A DNA stretch of 64,000 bases from CAWCWN01 sp963799245 (lineage in GTDB: Bacteria > Chloroflexota > Ktedonobacteria > Ktedonobacterales > Ktedonobacteraceae). Below the pieces are notes generated by a model that did not search any database, had not been told where the DNA came from, and was given only the letters and a program-made list of their open reading frames with translations. Location of the stretch: contig CAWCWN010000003.1 of assembly GCA_963799245.1 (NCBI GenBank), forward strand, positions 186,001 through 250,000, written 5' to 3'. Positions 1 to 9,338 of the stretch are shown one piece after another. Positions within the stretch are counted from its first letter, which is position 1. Every line of letters starts with the position of its first letter. A program made the translations under genes and the position numbers.

Positions 1-614
1 CCAAGCGGCCTCTGATCTGAAACTGTCGGCACCCGAACTCGCTCGCCTCCTGCCTGACCTGCCCTTGCTGCTGCCGCAACTGGCCCCCATTGCAGTGCTG
101 CCCGCACTCAATCCAGAACAGGAGAAACATCGCCTGTTTGCCGTCCTCCTGCACTTTTTCACCAGGCAAGCGGAGCACCACCCCACCTTGCTCGTGATAG
201 AAGATATCCACTGGTGTGATGAGACCGGTCTTGAGTTTCTCCTGCACCTGGCGCATCGCTGTTCGCAGATCCCCCTTCTCCTGTTGTGTACGTACCGCAG
301 CGACGAATGCTCTCTGCCGCTGCAACACTTCCTGGCAGAGCTGCATCGAGAGCGGCTCTCCCAGCAGATAACGCTTCTCCCCCTCTCGCGAGACGAGGTA
401 GGCGCTATGCTGAGCGCGATGGCTCTCACAGGACCCCCACTTCCTGCCGATGTGCTGGATACCCTCTATCCACTGGCCGAAGGGAATCCCTTTTTCATCG
501 AAGAATTGCTCTCCACTTCCCTCACGACGGCACAGGCTCGTATGCAGGAAAAATCGGCGGAGCAGTTCGCCTTTCGTCACGCGCTGACGCGGCAAGCGAT
601 CTACGAGGGCTTAT
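1..614 (+). pseudogene. 5' part of an AAA-ATPase/TPR regulator, broken by insertions
   Basis: The reading frame is open from base 2, so the gene began before the window. It shows the second half of an AAA_16-type ATPase domain: a Walker B segment (LLVIEDIHWCD), an arginine-containing sensor strand (LLLLCTYRSDE) and the GNPFFIEELL motif typical of large LuxR-like or BTAD-like regulators with TPR tails. About 80 residues normally found between FIEELL and the EQFAFRHALTR motif appear to be missing, so an internal deletion is likely. The frame is cut after a tyrosine-glutamate-glycine-leucine stretch by a MITE and an IS701-type element. The TPR half resumes after base 2102. The gene is not functional as it stands. 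What it regulated cannot be told. Confidence 0.75.
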
Positions 615-2000
615 CCCTCTTCTGTCAAGTCGGGGTAGAATGAAAGAAAAAGGAGATAGAGTGTTCAGTCAACAGGAGTGATGAGTCATGACACAGGCGA
701 GACAAGCAACTCCTCCCGTCACCTTTGTAGACGAGTACTGTGCGCTCTATCAGGATATTTTCCCCGATGTGCGCAGCTTTGAACATTTCAAACACCTGCA
801 TGTCGGCATGCTGGCGGAGATCAAACGCAAGACGCTGCCCGCCATCGCCAAAGCCGTCGGCGAGAGCGATCCGCAGGCGCTGCACCACTTTGTGGCCAAT
901 GCCCCATGGAGTGGGGAAGATCTGCGGGCCAGACGGCTGACCAAGCTGAAGCTGGCGCTGGCTGGAAGAGCGTTTACGCTGTGTCTCGACGAGACAGGCG
1001 ATCGCAAAAAAGGGAAAACCACCGATTATGTGGCTTCGCAATACATTGGGAACATTGGGAAGCTGGCCAATGGGATGGTGTCTGTCAATGCGTATGGGGT
1101 GCTCGATCACATCACCTTCCCGTTGCTCTTCAAAGTCTTCAAGCCCAGAGCGCGCTTGAAACCAGGAGACCGCTACAAGACCAAGCCAGAACTGGCGGTG
1201 GAGATCATCCAGGAACTGCAAGCGTTCGGCTTTCGCTTTGACGTCGTGCTGGCCGACTGTCTCTATGGGGAAAGTGGCGATTTCATCGGTGCGCTCGAAA
1301 AGCTTCACCTCAAGTATGTTCTGGCCATCCGTTCCAACCACGGGGTCTGGTTGCCCGCTGGCCAACACGTGCGGTATACCACTTGGCGTCCCTTTGAGCG
1401 TATCTTTTCTCATGGCGAGCAACAGACCCGTTACATTCGCGAGATCGTCTTCGGGAAGCGGGGAAGAATCCGCTATTACCAGCTCACCACCGATCCCCAA
1501 ACCCTGCCAAAGGAGAGCACCTGGTTCATCCTGACCAATTTGGAGGGCGACATCCGCACAAGCGTCGGCAACACCTATGGGCTGCGCACCTGGATCGAAT
1601 ACGGTTTCAAGCACGCGAAAAATGAACTTGGCTGGGCCGATTATCGCGTCACGGACTATGCCGAGATTGAGCGCTGGTGGGAGATCGTCGGAAGCCGCCT
1701 ACTTGCTGGTGAGCTTCCACTGCCCGGTCTTGCACCTTGCAGATCACGAAGCTGTGCCAGAACAGGCTCCTCAGGCCACCCCAGTCGAACACTTCCCTGA
1801 GCATCCTTGGTGGAATCCTGGGCATGGGTGGAAAAACACCCTGAACAACCTGCGACTCATTCTCCAGCCCTATGTCTTGTTCTGTTTGCTCCTGCCCTGG
1901 CTGCTTGTTTTTGACATTCCTTGTTTACGAACGGGTTTTGCTGAACTCACTGGTATTATGAACTTCTTCCATGCTTCTCTCCCAACTTGACAGAAGAGGG
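615..2000 (+). mobile_element. IS701-type insertion sequence with 4-bp target duplication
   Basis: The 1386-bp element is bounded by 20-bp inverted repeats with one mismatch (left 615-634 starts ccctcttctgtcaag, right 1981-2000 is its complement). It is flanked by ttat at 611-614 and 2001-2004, a 4-bp target duplication as expected for IS701-family elements. It landed at the left end of the small MITE that had itself entered the AAA/TPR gene. The transposase inside is frameshifted, so the copy is probably immobile unless helped in trans. Confidence 0.88.
688..1990 (+). pseudogene. IS701-family DDE transposase, frameshifted near the 3' end
   Basis: Frame 1 from ATG 688 carries the IS701 core: first Asp in CLDETGDRKKGKTTDYVASQ (about residue 100), second Asp in VLADCLYGE, and Glu in EYGFKHAKNELGWADYR. 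At about base 1692 the sequence reads agccgcc where agcgcc would keep the frame. The family C-terminus (HPWWNPGHGWKNTLNNLRL, then a hydrophobic tail) continues in the +1 frame to the stop at 1990. A single extra C therefore separates about 55 C-terminal residues from the catalytic core. All three catalytic residues lie before the shift, but the missing helices are conserved in the family, so I call it a pseudogene. A consensus error is the alternative. Confidence 0.85.
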
Positions 2001-2003
2001 TTA

Positions 2004-2101
2004 TACTCTTTCAGAAAAGAAAAGATATGTTCATATGAGCGAGTTAGCTTGCTGGCGTGTTGTGTAGCACAATAACATATCATCCTCACCCGGAAAGAGT
2101 A
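2004..2101. repeat. MITE-like element, 98 bp, TTA target duplication
   Basis: Short terminal inverted repeats, tactctttc (2004-2012) and gaaagagta (2093-2101), enclose a non-coding A/T-rich core. Removing the element together with the IS701 copy rejoins gagggctta to ctggctcgtgag. This restores the peptide EGLLARE across the AAA/TPR gene and leaves a 3-bp TTA duplication. It is non-autonomous, and no transposase with matching ends is visible in the window. Confidence 0.55.
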
Positions 2102-2560
2102 TTACTGGCTCGTGAGTGAAGAGTGCTACATCGGACCATCACAGAAGCGCTCGAGTCCCTCGCTCCCACCTCTGCGTTGCGTGAAGCCTGCCTGGCCGAT
2201 CTGGCGGCTCACTGCTACGCAGCAGAGCTGTGGGAGAAGGCCATGGCATACGGACAACTCGTGGGGGAAAAAGCCATGGCCCTCGACGCCCCTCGTGCCG
2301 CCGTCGCACACATGACCGAGGCCCTGGGCGCTGCCCACCAGCTCTTGATGACTCCCCCAGCCATCTTGCACCAGGTGCGCGGACAGGGCTATGACACCTT
2401 GGGCGAGTTCGAACGCGCTCAGGCCGATTATGAGCAGGCGCTGCACCTTGCCCACTTGTCAGGTGATTGCCTGTATGAGCGCTCGGTGGAACTCCTGCGT
2501 GCGAGCGGCGATCACCGTGCGCTCTCTTCGAGCCTGAGCGTGCTGTGTGCCTTTGTGAGC
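2102..2560 (+). pseudogene. 3' part of the broken AAA/TPR regulator (TPR repeats)
   Basis: After the insertions the frame reads LARE, then a TGA where CGA (Arg) is expected (2117-2119). It continues as VLHRTITEALESL and at least two TPR-like helical pairs (AELWEKAMAYGQLVGEKA; LGEFERAQADYEQALHLA). The likeness fades after about base 2520, where downstream TPR units and the C-terminus are lost. The nonsense change and the truncation show long decay. A GTG at 2123 could in principle start a 186-residue remnant, but nothing suggests that it is used. Confidence 0.7.
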
Positions 2561-2726
2561 CCCTGTCACGTTCTCAGCGTAAGTTTTCCCCGAAAAAACA
2601 TGGTCACTCCCAAGAAGTCATTGCTACGAAAGGAAAGGCAGCCTCTTTCATGGCAGAAACGCGCCAAGTTATTAGACGAATGACAAGATGAAGCGGCGTT
2701 TCGGGAGCTTGGCAAGAAGTGAGCGT

Positions 2727-2873
2727 TTAGGCTTGCTCGGGTCGCGAATGCGCATGAATAACCCGCCTGACTGTCTCATACGAGACGCCGTAATCACGTC
2801 CAATCCGGCGAAGTGGTTCACCTTGTTCTACACGATTAAGAACCCTCGGCCATTCAGAGAGAGGTATCTTCCA
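2727..2873 (-). pseudogene. Helix-turn-helix protein fragment
   Basis: The C-terminal 48 residues of a minus-strand frame read as one helix-turn-helix unit: an IPLSEWPRVLNRVEQGEP entry helix, IGRDYGVSYETVRRVI as helix-turn-recognition helix, and a basic tail before the stop. This resembles the N-terminal HTH of resolvases or Ktedonobacteria-type recombinase helpers. The upstream part of the frame shows no such likeness. Partner, DNA target and original length are unknown. Confidence 0.4.
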
Positions 2874-3011
2874 CCGGGGATTGCTTGGCCCTGCGCCTCG
2901 TTGTGGGGAAACTACCAGGGGATCAGAAGGCACACTGTCATAAGCGGGTAGGTCATTCCGATCAGCGAAGAGGACGTCAAGTAGTATCAGTGCAAAGGCC
3001 GACCGATGGTT

Positions 3012-3029
3012 CGTAGCCCGTCGGTTCCG
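3012..3029 (+). repeat. 18-bp direct repeat, copy 1
   Basis: The sequence cgtagcccgtcggttccg occurs here and again at 5107-5124 in the same orientation. The pair brackets the hydrolase, the IS66 scrap and the cupin gene. It could mark the edges of a transferred segment or the ends of a lost mobile element. Flanking sequence is not shared beyond the 18 bases. Confidence 0.6.
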
Positions 3030-3580
3030 CTGTTGCCACCGTCGCATGACGAGCGTGCCGGTGGCCTCTTCATACCAGTTATTCCACTGCAGAGAACGGC
3101 AAATCGAGCCTGCGCATTACGCGCTCGTCCCGCTCTCTCAGACAACGCAGTAAAATGCGCGCAAGCAAAACACACAAGGCGTGGACATCTGCTGAGAGTG
3201 GTTCCGGTTGCGATGTTGCTGCTTGTTGCACGTTACCAACGGGTTGTTGTGTGATATGCTGCGCCACTCCCTTAGAGGGTAGATTCCCACTAAAGCGTAT
3301 AGGGCCGTCTATAGGCATTATGTGACTCCAATCCCAAACCGCAGGCCATACGAGGAAAGCAGTCGCCTATTTGTGGTAAAATAGGGACATTGATCGCTCG
3401 TTTTGACTCACGATGATAGTTGAGAATGTATTGACTGCGATCGCAGTCATTTGATTTTTCTTCTGCTTACGTGTACGCGCTTCAGGACAATACATGACGC
3501 TCACATCGGCAGGGGATGCCTGGCTTCCATAGAGGATGGCCTACTTTACCTTTTTGCGGGGATAGTCAAAAATACCCATA

Positions 3581-4303
3581 ATGGAAACAGCACAACTTTC
3601 ACTAAACACTTTTAATAATCAAAAACTCAAGGGTATGCTTCTTACTCCGGACATTCATAAGGACAAATATCCAGCGGTTATGTTTATTCATGGCTGGATG
3701 AGCGACATGAAAGGCTATATACCGCGAGCAGAAGCATTAGCAAATATTGGGTACATTTGCCTTATCTTTGATCTTCGTGGACATGGTGGAAGTGATGGGA
3801 AACTAGGTGACGTCACCGCAGCCGGAAGTCTTGATGATGCAATAGCAGCGTATGATTATCTTGCCTCTTTGCCAGAGGTGGACAAGGATCGTATTGGTGT
3901 CGTCGGTTCAAGTTATGGCGGATACATTGCAACACTGCTCACTGAAAAACGCCCAGTTTCTGCGCTTGCGTTGCGCGTACCGGCAATTTACAGAAACGAA
4001 ACCTTTACTAAACCAAAGGTTCAAGAGATTAGGAACGCTTTGATTGTCTACCGCCAAAGCGCAATACACACGAAAGGCAATTACGCATTACGAGCATTAG
4101 CAAACTATACAAGACCGGTTCTCCTTATTGAATCAGAAAAAGACGAACAAATTCCTCATCAAACAATTGAAAATTACCGACATGCAATCAATCCAAAATC
4201 TGATGTTATAGATATTCTTATGCAGGGAGCAGATCACAGTTTGAGAAGACCCGAATGGAAACAAAAATTTATAGATATTCTTGTTGATTGGTTTACTCCC
4301 TAA
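3581..4303 (+). CDS. Alpha/beta hydrolase (dienelactone hydrolase/BAAT-like)
   Basis: This 240-residue single-domain serine hydrolase is probably cytoplasmic. HGW after the third strand gives the oxyanion region (about residue 38). The nucleophile elbow is GSSYGG (Ser about residue 110), the acid is in LLIESEKDEQIP (Asp about 188), and the catalytic His is in GADHSL (about 219). Length and motif order fit small esterases of the prolyl-oligopeptidase/BAAT-like fold; the substrate is unknown. No signal peptide is seen. Base composition is clearly more A/T-rich than the NRPS and hydrolase genes elsewhere in the window, and the gene stands alone among debris, which suggests horizontal transfer. 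No strong Shine-Dalgarno sequence precedes ATG 3581, but it is the only start that leaves a complete first beta-strand. Confidence 0.85.
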   Translation: METAQLSLNTFNNQKLKGMLLTPDIHKDKYPAVMFIHGWMSDMKGYIPRAEALANIGYICLIFDLRGHGGSDGKLGDVTAAGSLDDAIAAYDYLASLPEVDKDRIGVVGSSYGGYIATLLTEKRPVSALALRVPAIYRNETFTKPKVQEIRNALIVYRQSAIHTKGNYALRALANYTRPVLLIESEKDEQIPHQTIENYRHAINPKSDVIDILMQGADHSLRRPEWKQKFIDILVDWFTP

Positions 4304-4311
4304 ATAACGAC

Positions 4312-4429
4312 TGTTTTTGATCCTTAACACTTGGGCCAATTGCTCTTTCAAAGGGAGCAGTTCAGCGACCAACGCTTTGAGGGCTCGATTTTCTTCTCGC
4401 AGGGCTTGCAGTTCTTCTTCTTTCGTCAT
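4312..4429 (-). pseudogene. IS66-family transposase (TnpC) N-terminal remnant
   Basis: The minus frame starting at 4429 reads MTKEEELQALREENRALK followed by ALVAELLPLKEQLAQVL, the coiled-coil N-terminus typical of IS66 TnpC proteins. The likeness stops at about base 4330. The rest of the frame is antisense to the hydrolase and unrelated. Only the first 33 or so of about 500 residues survive, so this is debris. Confidence 0.75.
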
Positions 4430-4556
4430 GGTTGTACTTTAATTGGTCCCCTCTCCTTTAGCAAGTCTGTAGGAGACCTGAGTAGTTACTTTCACACTGA
4501 CTATCTTATCGAATGCCTCCTTTTTTAGAATATTCAATAAGCAAGCGGAGTCTATC

Positions 4557-5066
4557 ATGGACAGGGGCAAGGCAGAACTATACAGTTCAGCAGCCAATTG
4601 GCTCGCGAAAGCCTGCAAGGCTTATCAAATGCTGGAGCATAAAGAGGAGTGGCAAACATACCTGGATGAGCTACTGATTCAACATGGGCGTAAGTATAAG
4701 CTTGTTCACAGTCATCCTGACACGGAGGACTTCTTCGTCATCTCCGGCCAGGTACAGGCTCTCAGGCAAGGCACGCAGGACTACGAACGGATGGTAGGAA
4801 AAGCGGGGGATTACATCCATGTGCCCAGCGGCGCTCGGCACGCCTGGCGCAATGTCTCCAGTGAACCCCTGGTCGTACTCATCATCACGACCGCAAGGCT
4901 GGGACGCTTCTTTCAGGAGGTGGGAAGACCGGTGACGGGCGCGCCTCAACCAGTGACGCCCGAGGATCTTGCGCACTTCGCGACCGTAGCCGCCGAATAT
5001 GGTTATAGGCAGAGAAATGAGCCTCGTGAAAGGGAATGTGAAGGAGTTTTTGAGAGAGAAAACTAG
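4557..5066 (+). CDS. Cupin-domain protein
   Basis: 169 residues. A central cupin beta-barrel is suggested by HSHPDTEDFFVISGQ (metal-binding His/His/Glu region, residues about 57-71) and by the second motif GDYIHVPSGARHAWRN (about 86-101). The C-terminal helix (TPEDLAHFATVAAEYGY) is common in stand-alone cupins of this group. Such proteins bind a divalent metal and act as dioxygenases, isomerases or sensors; no specific role can be given. ATG 4557 is preceded by agcggag at a good distance. The first 45 residues do not resemble the usual N-terminus of this group, so the gene could be a chimera formed at the neighbouring IS66 scrap. It is separated from the NRPS genes, which run the other way. 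Confidence 0.7.
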   Translation: MDRGKAELYSSAANWLAKACKAYQMLEHKEEWQTYLDELLIQHGRKYKLVHSHPDTEDFFVISGQVQALRQGTQDYERMVGKAGDYIHVPSGARHAWRNVSSEPLVVLIITTARLGRFFQEVGRPVTGAPQPVTPEDLAHFATVAAEYGYRQRNEPRERECEGVFEREN

Positions 5067-5106
5067 AGTGGGAATGGAAGTGGATCATCACTGGTGAGAG
5101 AGAAGC

Positions 5107-5124
5107 CGTAGCCCGTCGGTTCCG
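5107..5124 (+). repeat. 18-bp direct repeat, copy 2
   Basis: An exact second copy of cgtagcccgtcggttccg (first copy at 3012). It lies in the 117-bp A/T-rich gap between the convergent cupin and NRPS genes. The rest of this gap shows no further feature. Confidence 0.6.
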
Positions 5125-5183
5125 TCACGACTAAAAATAGAAAAATTGTTAAATTAAATGTAATTCATTCTATTTTTTATTTA

Positions 5184-8100
5184 TCATTGAAATTTAGCTG
5201 CTTGCGCCTTATCTAAACACTGTCTTAACTGTGCAGCCAAAACGTGGAGATGTTTGGTTAGAGTGGACGTGTGCTCGCCAGGAAGGATGTGGACCTCTAC
5301 CCCGTTAGCTTCCTCCACTTTACGCCACCCCCTGCGAGAGGACGCTCCAATCGTCCAACTCCTCCAAAAGGACTCTCCACTCGTCCAAAAGAACGTGATC
5401 TTGCTAGGATAAAGGTCGGGCGGCATGTAACCCAAAGCCACCCAGTGATATATGAGATAGTCATGGAGGAGGCTTTCCGAATCAAGTCTTGGAAATGCAA
5501 AGTCCACTTTGCCACGTCTGTGTCCAGGCTCAATCTGTTTGGGGGTTCCCAAGAGGAGTTCTGTGAATTTTTTGACGCCAAGATAGGACCAGCGCTCGGA
5601 GTCTTTCAATTTTCTGTAGCGCGAATATCGCAGATATCTATACGCGTGTCGCAGATATCCATATACATGCAGCAGACCTAGAAGCCAATCTAATTGCTTA
5701 TCTCGACCGAGTCCCATCAGGTTGCCAAAGCGGCTAATTACACTGCGAAGCAATCTGAGATGGACCGGATAGACAAGAGGCCCCGGATCCACCAATACCA
5801 GCAGGTCAACTGTTTCTCCTTCCGCATGTAGTTGCCGGGCCATTTCATAGGCAACCAGGCCACCATTGCAATAGCCGCCCAGCAGGTACGGGCCCTCTGC
5901 CTGAACAGAACGCAGCGACTTAAGGTGAGCCGCCGCCATTGCCTCTAACGTTGGCGGGACCCCCAGAATATCAAAACTATACGGTTCGAGCGCGTAAAAT
6001 GGCTGGTCCGGCCCCAGATTACGTGCTAAGGGGAAGCAATAGTAACCGCCATCTCCATAGTCTCCATGCAGAAAGAAAAACGGCCGCCTGGAGCCACCGG
6101 TCTGAACCATCACCAGGGGGGACCATGAGCCTGAACCTTCTTCTTGCTGCTGGAGAGCATCGGCAAGATGCTCTATGGTTGGTCCGGCAAAGAGGGTAGC
6201 TAGAGAAATCTTCTTTCTAAAAACTTGCTCAATTCGATTGACAAGGCGGGTGGCAAGAAAAGAGTATCCTCCCAGATCGAAAAAGTTGTCACGAATCCCG
6301 ATAGGACGTATATAAAACAATTCTTCCCAGATCTGCAGCAATTGGTAGTGTACCGCAAGCGTCGGGGCTACAAAGGTATCTGCCGTTGTGCTCTTTGTCG
6401 GTCCAGGTGCGGGCAAGACGCGTCGGTCCACCTTGCCGTTGGGGGTCAACGGTAAAGCTTCTAAGAACACGAAAGCGGAGGGCAGCATGTATTCAGGCAG
6501 TTGCTCCTTCAAGAAGCTTCGCAGTTCACTGATCGTGGGCGGAGGCTCCTGGGTGACTAGGTAGGCCACCAGGCGCTTGTCATCAGGCACATCTTCGCGT
6601 GCCATCACTACCGCTTGCCGCACGGCCGGATGCTGGCTCAGCACCGCCTCGATCTCGCCCAGTTCGATACGAAAGCCACGCAGTTTCACCTGCTGGTCCA
6701 GACGTCCCAACACCTCGATGGTACCATCGGCTCGATAGCGAGCCAGGTCACCAGTCTTGTAGAGGCGCGCTCCGGGCTCGGCACTGAAGGGATGGCGGAT
6801 AAAGCCCACGGCAGTTAACTCTGGACGATTCAAATAGTCACGAGCCAGCCCATCTCCCCCAATGTACAGTTCGCCTGGCACGCCAGTAGGGACCAGTTGC
6901 AACTGCCGGTCAAGGATATACATCTCCGTGTTAGCAATCGGATGACCAATAGTCACCACCTCATCCTCCGGCTTGATCTGACAGGCAGCCGACCAGATGG
7001 TGGTTTCGGTGGGGCCATATAAGTTCCAGAGGGAGGCCGCTTTGGGCAGCAACTGCTTCATCAACTCCAGAGGGAGAGCTTCACCCCCACAGAGAATCTT
7101 CAGTCGATAACTCCCCTGCCACCCTGCTGCCAATAGCATGTGCCAGGTAATCGGCGTGGCCTGCATTATAGTTGCCTGAGAACGAGTTAACAGCTCTGCT
7201 AGTGCTTGCCCATCTGTTGTGACATCACGGCTGGCCACAACCAGGCGTGCCCCCACTGTCAGAGGCAGGAAGAGTTCAAGATATGCGATATCAAAGGATA
7301 AGGTCGTGACAGCAAGCAAGGTATCCTCTGCCAGCAGCCCGGGCTGCTGGCGCATAGAGGTTAATAAGTTGACCACAGCGCGATGCGAGATCTGCACACC
7401 CTTGGGCTGACCAGTGGATCCCGAGGTATAGATGACATAAGCTAAGTTATTGGAAGTGACCACGGGGGCCGGATTAACCTCGCGCTGCTGCGAGAGCACT
7501 ACCCTATCGGCATCCAGACAAACAAATTTGGCACCAGGGGCAGGAAGATTCTCCCTCAGATGCTGCTGTATCACGAGCACGGATACCTTGGCATCCTCCA
7601 CCATGAAAGCAAGCCGGTCCGCTGGGTAGGTGGGGTCCAATGGTACATAGGCCCCACCGGCCTTAAGAATGCCAAACAAGCCGACCAGCATATCCAAGGA
7701 GCGTTCCACACAAATGCCGACTAGCACCTCGGGCCCCACGTCTAGCTGTTGCAAGTAATGCGCTACTTGATTGGCTCGCGCATTGAGTTCTCGATAGGTC
7801 AGATACTTATCCTCGCAGACCACTGCAGTGGCATCGGGAGTCTGCTCGACCTGTTCCTCAAAGAGTTGGTGGATACAGCGATCCTTAGGATAGGCCGTCT
7901 GGGTAGCATTCCACTCGACCAACAGTTGGTGGCGCTCAGTTTCCCTCAAGAGGGGCAGCTCTGCCAGGGGTTTTGAGGGGTTGGCCACAATACTCTCCAG
8001 CAGCATCTGCCAATGTCCTGCCATAAGAGCGATAGTCACCTCATCGAATAAATCAGTTCTGTACTCGAAGCGACAGGTCATGCCCCACGATCGCTCGGCG

Positions 8101-9299
8101 AGTCCAAGGGAAAGATCAAATTTTGTAGTGCCCGTCTGGATCGCCAAAGGAGCGGGGATCCAATTTGATGATAGGGTGGGCAGTGGTGGATCTAGCGACA
8201 AGAGCACCTGAAACAGCGGATTCTGACTCATATTTCGCTCTGGCTGCAGTTCCTTAACCAGATATTCAAAAGGAGCCTCTTGATGGGCATAGGCCTCCAA
8301 GACAGTTTCACGCACGCGGCTCAGCAGGTCGCGAAACGGCGGATTGCCAGACAGGTCAGTACGCAATACTAGCGTGTTGGTGAAAAAGCCAATCAGTGCC
8401 TCGGTCTCTATTTGCGTACGCCCCACTGCGAATGTTCCGCTCATCAGGTCGTCCTGGTTTGTGTAGCGTTGAAGCAAGGTCTGGAAAGCTGCAACCAGGG
8501 TCATGTAGAGCGTCACGCCTTCCTGATGACTCAGCGCCTTAAGTTTCTCGACTAGATCTTTGGGGAGCGTTGCGAAATACATCGCGCCTGACGAGGTGAG
8601 CACTGCTGAGCGGTGACGATCAACTGGCAAGTTCACGGTAGTAGGAGCCCCAGTCAATTGCCGCTTCCAATAGGCTAAATGCTCGTCGAGCATCTCTCCC
8701 TGAAGGTCCTCCTGCTGCCAGATAGCAAAGTCGGCATACTGAATAGGCAAGTCAGACAGCGACGAGGGTTTGCCACTGGAAAAGGCCTCATAGAGCGTCG
8801 CTAGTTCGTGGTAGAACACGTTCATCGACCATTCATCAAAGATGATATGGTGGATGGTCAGCAGCAATATATACTTCTCCGCCCCTTGCTTGAGTAATCT
8901 TGCGCGTATCAGGGGCCCTTGGGCAAGGTCGAATGGGTGTTGAACCTCATGATTCGCTAAGCGCAGTGCCTCGGCCTTCTGTTGGGATTCGCTCAAGCCA
9001 GATAGGTCCACCAGTGGCAATGGGAGCCTGAAGGAGTGAGCGATGACCTGCATGGGAAGACCATCTATGGCCACAAAGGTGGTGCGCAGGACTTCATGGC
9101 GCTCAATAAGTACATTGAGACTCTTTTCCAGCGCTGCTACGTCAAGCGCGAGGTTCAGATACATGTTCGCGGAGATGTTATAGGCAGCACTCTGCGGCTC
9201 TAACTGATGCAGGAACCAGAGGCGTTGCTGGCCATAAGAAGTAGGAAGTACGTCTATACCTTGATCTGAAGGTGCGTCATACGTGTGTGATATTTTCAT
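5184..9299 (-). CDS. Nonribosomal peptide synthetase, C-A-PCP-TE (glycine-type A domain)
   Basis: 1371 residues, a terminating module. The condensation domain (about 18-440) has HHIIFDEWS, with Glu after the second Asp where Gly is usual. The adenylation domain (about 480-990) has YTSGSTGQPKGV, YGPTETT, YKTGDLARY and the NGKVDRR lysine. Aligning A4-A5 to GrsA gives the ten-residue code DILQLGLIWK, which matches published glycine codes. The carrier domain (about 1010-1085) has DNFFDLGGYSFLA with the phosphopantetheine serine. The thioesterase (about 1110-1370) has GGYCNGG, so the nucleophile is Cys rather than Ser. It should load glycine, condense it to an upstream acyl/peptidyl carrier and release the product. 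ATG 9299 has aaagga upstream. It follows the ABC exporter with a 39-bp gap, as the last gene of a four-gene operon. Confidence 0.93.
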   Translation of the reverse strand: MKISHTYDAPSDQGIDVLPTSYGQQRLWFLHQLEPQSAAYNISANMYLNLALDVAALEKSLNVLIERHEVLRTTFVAIDGLPMQVIAHSFRLPLPLVDLSGLSESQQKAEALRLANHEVQHPFDLAQGPLIRARLLKQGAEKYILLLTIHHIIFDEWSMNVFYHELATLYEAFSSGKPSSLSDLPIQYADFAIWQQEDLQGEMLDEHLAYWKRQLTGAPTTVNLPVDRHRSAVLTSSGAMYFATLPKDLVEKLKALSHQEGVTLYMTLVAAFQTLLQRYTNQDDLMSGTFAVGRTQIETEALIGFFTNTLVLRTDLSGNPPFRDLLSRVRETVLEAYAHQEAPFEYLVKELQPERNMSQNPLFQVLLSLDPPLPTLSSNWIPAPLAIQTGTTKFDLSLGLAERSWGMTCRFEYRTDLFDEVTIALMAGHWQMLLESIVANPSKPLAELPLLRETERHQLLVEWNATQTAYPKDRCIHQLFEEQVEQTPDATAVVCEDKYLTYRELNARANQVAHYLQQLDVGPEVLVGICVERSLDMLVGLFGILKAGGAYVPLDPTYPADRLAFMVEDAKVSVLVIQQHLRENLPAPGAKFVCLDADRVVLSQQREVNPAPVVTSNNLAYVIYTSGSTGQPKGVQISHRAVVNLLTSMRQQPGLLAEDTLLAVTTLSFDIAYLELFLPLTVGARLVVASRDVTTDGQALAELLTRSQATIMQATPITWHMLLAAGWQGSYRLKILCGGEALPLELMKQLLPKAASLWNLYGPTETTIWSAACQIKPEDEVVTIGHPIANTEMYILDRQLQLVPTGVPGELYIGGDGLARDYLNRPELTAVGFIRHPFSAEPGARLYKTGDLARYRADGTIEVLGRLDQQVKLRGFRIELGEIEAVLSQHPAVRQAVVMAREDVPDDKRLVAYLVTQEPPPTISELRSFLKEQLPEYMLPSAFVFLEALPLTPNGKVDRRVLPAPGPTKSTTADTFVAPTLAVHYQLLQIWEELFYIRPIGIRDNFFDLGGYSFLATRLVNRIEQVFRKKISLATLFAGPTIEHLADALQQQEEGSGSWSPLVMVQTGGSRRPFFFLHGDYGDGGYYCFPLARNLGPDQPFYALEPYSFDILGVPPTLEAMAAAHLKSLRSVQAEGPYLLGGYCNGGLVAYEMARQLHAEGETVDLLVLVDPGPLVYPVHLRLLRSVISRFGNLMGLGRDKQLDWLLGLLHVYGYLRHAYRYLRYSRYRKLKDSERWSYLGVKKFTELLLGTPKQIEPGHRRGKVDFAFPRLDSESLLHDYLIYHWVALGYMPPDLYPSKITFFWTSGESFWRSWTIGASSRRGWRKVEEANGVEVHILPGEHTSTLTKHLHVLAAQLRQCLDKAQAAKFQ

Positions 9300-9338
9300 G
9301 ATCTCATCCTTTACAAAGGATACCGCTGGTCCATTTTT

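Larger units (their letters stand above)
2561..3580. other. Region of gene debris without an intact gene
   Basis: No complete gene is visible. The minus strand at 2727-2870 encodes the tail of a helix-turn-helix protein (EWPRVLNRVEQGEPLRRIGRDYGVSYETVRRVI with gaps), resembling resolvase-type HTH domains. Minus strand 3079-3318 encodes a fragment with ALCVLLARILLRCLRERD, which I do not recognise. An 18-bp sequence at 3012-3029 recurs at 5107-5124. Bases 3320-3580 hold no gene that I can support; they may contain the promoter of the hydrolase at 3581. Confidence 0.5.

Noticed and set aside
625..1614. 329-residue minus-strand frame
   Set aside because: It is antisense to the IS701 transposase, a shadow of a high-GC coding frame.
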